From: Rhizobium sp. BK313
GTDB taxonomy: Bacteria > Pseudomonadota > Alphaproteobacteria > Rhizobiales > Rhizobiaceae
Direction of reading: 5' to 3'
DNA length: 33,789 bases
NCBI RefSeq assembly: GCF_014193655.1
Contig: NZ_JACHZQ010000017.1
Coordinates: forward strand, 1 to 33,789
Shown one piece after another: positions 32,475-33,789 of this stretch; positions within the stretch are counted from its first letter, which is position 1, and each line of letters opens with the position of its first letter. Below the pieces are notes generated by a model that saw only the letters and a program-made list of their open reading frames with translations, was not told the DNA's origin and did not search any database. The position numbers were made by a program, and so were the translations under genes.

Positions 32475-33476
32475 ATGAACCGCCCCACCATAGCCATCAC
32501 GATGGGAGATCCTTCCGGGATTGGACCAGAAATCGTCATGAAAGCACTTGCTCAGTCGGTTGTCCATGAAATGTGCCGCCCATTCGTCGTTGGCGACGCT
32601 TCCCGCCTGCGACAGGCCGCATCGATCCTAGCAATCGATCTTCCGGTGATCGCGCTTCAATCCCCTGAATGCATCGATTTCAACCCGCGTGCGGTTCATT
32701 GCGTCGATCTGAACATCGTTGCAGACAGTCTTCCTTTCGGCAAAGTCTCGGCTCAAGCGGGGGAGGCCGCATTTCGCTATATCGAGAAGGCGGTCGCCCT
32801 CGTCCAGGCCGGCGCCGCACAAGCCATATGCACGGCCCCGTTATCAAAGGAAGCTCTTCATGCTGCAGGGCACAAATATCCCGGCCATACGGAATTGCTC
32901 GCCTATCTCACCGGCACCCCCGAAGTCTCGATGATGCTGGTATCGCCAAAGCTGCGCGTCATTCATGTGACCACCCATATTGGGCTCATTGACGCCATCG
33001 CCAAGATCGAGCCGGCTTTGGTGGAGCGCGTTATTGCAAGGGGGCATGATGTCCTCGAGAAAGCCGGGTATACTAATCCTAAAATCGGCGTTTGCGCCAT
33101 CAATCCCCATGCAGGAGAAAACGGGCTCTTCGGGCGTGGCGAGGAGGCAGAGAAAATCGCGCCGGCAGTGCGCCGCTGCCAAGCCAGAGGGTGGGACGTC
33201 CGCGGGCCACTTCCTGCTGACACGCTGTTCTTCCTCGCCGGTCGAGGTGACTTCGACATCGTCGTTGCGATGTATCACGATCAGGGACACGGTCCGATCA
33301 AGGTCCTGGGGCTGGAAGCAGGCGTCAATATAACTGTCGGCCTGCCAGTTATCCGAACATCGGTCGATCATGGCACTGCTTTCGACATTGCAGGCAAAGG
33401 CATTGCCGACGAGCGGAGCCTCGTTGAAGCAATCCGTCAAGCAGTGGAACTCGCACCAAAGGGGATCATCTCCTAG
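32475..33476 (+). CDS. PdxA-family 4-phosphate dehydrogenase (PdxA2-like)
   Basis: 333 residues beginning ITMGDPSGIGPEI. The GHTELLAYLTG motif (137-147) and metal ligands His168 (THIGL), His212 (NPHAGE) and His268 (YHDQGHGPIK) are all present, so it should be active. True PdxA makes the pyridoxine precursor from 4-phosphohydroxythreonine. The PdxA2 group instead oxidises D-threonate or D-erythronate 4-phosphate with loss of CO2. The adjacent DUF1537 remnant favours PdxA2. ATG 32475 is preferred to a TTG at 32472; GGAAGGACG precedes it. With the local kinase broken, its substrate must come from a kinase elsewhere. Confidence 0.88.
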   Translation: MNRPTIAITMGDPSGIGPEIVMKALAQSVVHEMCRPFVVGDASRLRQAASILAIDLPVIALQSPECIDFNPRAVHCVDLNIVADSLPFGKVSAQAGEAAFRYIEKAVALVQAGAAQAICTAPLSKEALHAAGHKYPGHTELLAYLTGTPEVSMMLVSPKLRVIHVTTHIGLIDAIAKIEPALVERVIARGHDVLEKAGYTNPKIGVCAINPHAGENGLFGRGEEAEKIAPAVRRCQARGWDVRGPLPADTLFFLAGRGDFDIVVAMYHDQGHGPIKVLGLEAGVNITVGLPVIRTSVDHGTAFDIAGKGIADERSLVEAIRQAVELAPKGIIS

Positions 33477-33527
33477 AGGATGGTGTTGTCTTCAGGGCGA
33501 GCCTAGAGCGCATTGACATTCGGTACG

Positions 33528-33565
33528 GAGTCGGGCCTTGGTCTACTAGTCTGGACCTCCGACTC
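33528..33565 (+). terminator. possible hairpin downstream of pdxA2
   Basis: GAGTCGG (33528-33534) pairs with CCGACTC (33559-33565), with an inner GGTC/GACC pairing. It lies about 50 bases after the stop codon. No T-run follows directly, so intrinsic termination is uncertain. Confidence 0.35.
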
Positions 33566-33616
33566 AATGAATTTGCAATGTTTGTCACATTTGGTTCTGA
33601 CTCAGGCATCCGCCCG

Positions 33617-33789
33617 CTAGATATTCGCCAAGACCTCAGAAATGACGGAAAATTTCACGGCCTGCCACCGTCTATAGTGGAGCACCAGCTTCGCCGAAAT
33701 CCAGCAGTCTCCGCTCTTTTTGGCGGCCTCCCATCCCAGTAGCCCCTTAGACTGCGCAGCCGTCAGCAATCTGCCGGCATGGCTGCGGG
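33617..33789 (-). CDS. 3' end of a minus-strand gene entering from the right edge (partial)
   Basis: A minus-strand frame is open from the window edge to a TAG at 33617-33619, giving about 56 residues (SKGLLGWEAAKKSGDCW, then LHYRRWQAVKFSVISEVLANI). The composition is protein-like. I do not recognise the family and no start is visible. Confidence 0.35.
   Translation of the reverse strand, partial: RSHAGRLLTAAQSKGLLGWEAAKKSGDCWISAKLVLHYRRWQAVKFSVISEVLANI

Noticed and set aside
1..33789. CRISPR arrays, tRNA/rRNA genes, complete insertion sequences, riboswitches
   Set aside because: No regularly spaced repeats, cloverleaf-like segments, transposase motifs or known riboswitch cores were recognised on either strand.

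Overview
The window looks like an accessory (plasmid or genomic-island type) region of a fast-growing alphaproteobacterium, most likely a Rhizobium or close relative. This rests on high GC with GTG/TTG starts, a tripartite tricarboxylate transporter, several RbsA/B/C-type and BMP-type ABC importers, and a biuret hydrolase - cyanuric acid hydrolase pair in the order I recall from the pRL10 plasmid of R. leguminosarum 3841. No rRNA, tRNA, CRISPR array or intact insertion sequence was seen.

Layout. (1) 1-5293: start of a divergent gene at the left edge, then tctB-tctA (no tctC here), a short-chain dehydrogenase, a 41-residue exported peptide and an NTF2-like protein; then a GbsR/MarR-type regulator with an ICMT-like membrane methyltransferase. 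(2) 5848-6891: a stand-alone SPFH/prohibitin-like protein behind an AT-rich leader. (3) 7197-18609, the core of the window: a divergent GntR/FCD repressor and a tightly packed ten-gene operon. It encodes a Tat-exported BMP-family binding protein, two permeases, an AmiF-type formamidase, biuret hydrolase (D36/K142/C175/Q215 all in place), cyanuric acid hydrolase, the transporter ATPase, a second biuret-hydrolase-like enzyme, a cupin and allophanate hydrolase. A consensus sigma-54 promoter (8131-8147) precedes it, and its -12 element lies inside a repeated TGCATACA box, a likely repressor operator. (4) 18610-21062: a decayed stretch with a creatininase cut off after about 24 residues, a small membrane ORF with an in-frame amber codon, a Gly-rich collagen-like ORF and a frameshifted MFS remnant. 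(5) 21063-33476: a DeoR/GlpR-type regulator, two consecutive but different sugar-type ABC importers (each binding protein - ATPase - permease), an AldA-like aldehyde dehydrogenase, a truncated DUF1537 four-carbon acid sugar kinase and a PdxA-family dehydrogenase. (6) The right edge probably holds the 3' end of a minus-strand gene.

How the genes work together. The core operon reads as a complete nitrogen-scavenging module: import of an s-triazine or ureide, ring opening of cyanuric acid to carboxybiuret/biuret, biuret to allophanate, and allophanate to ammonia and CO2. It has side entries for formamide and perhaps triuret. Sigma-54 would supply nitrogen-status control and the GntR protein inducer-specific repression. 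The right half looks like carbohydrate or sugar-acid uptake with aldehyde oxidation and a tetronate-type (DUF1537 + PdxA) branch whose kinase is broken here.
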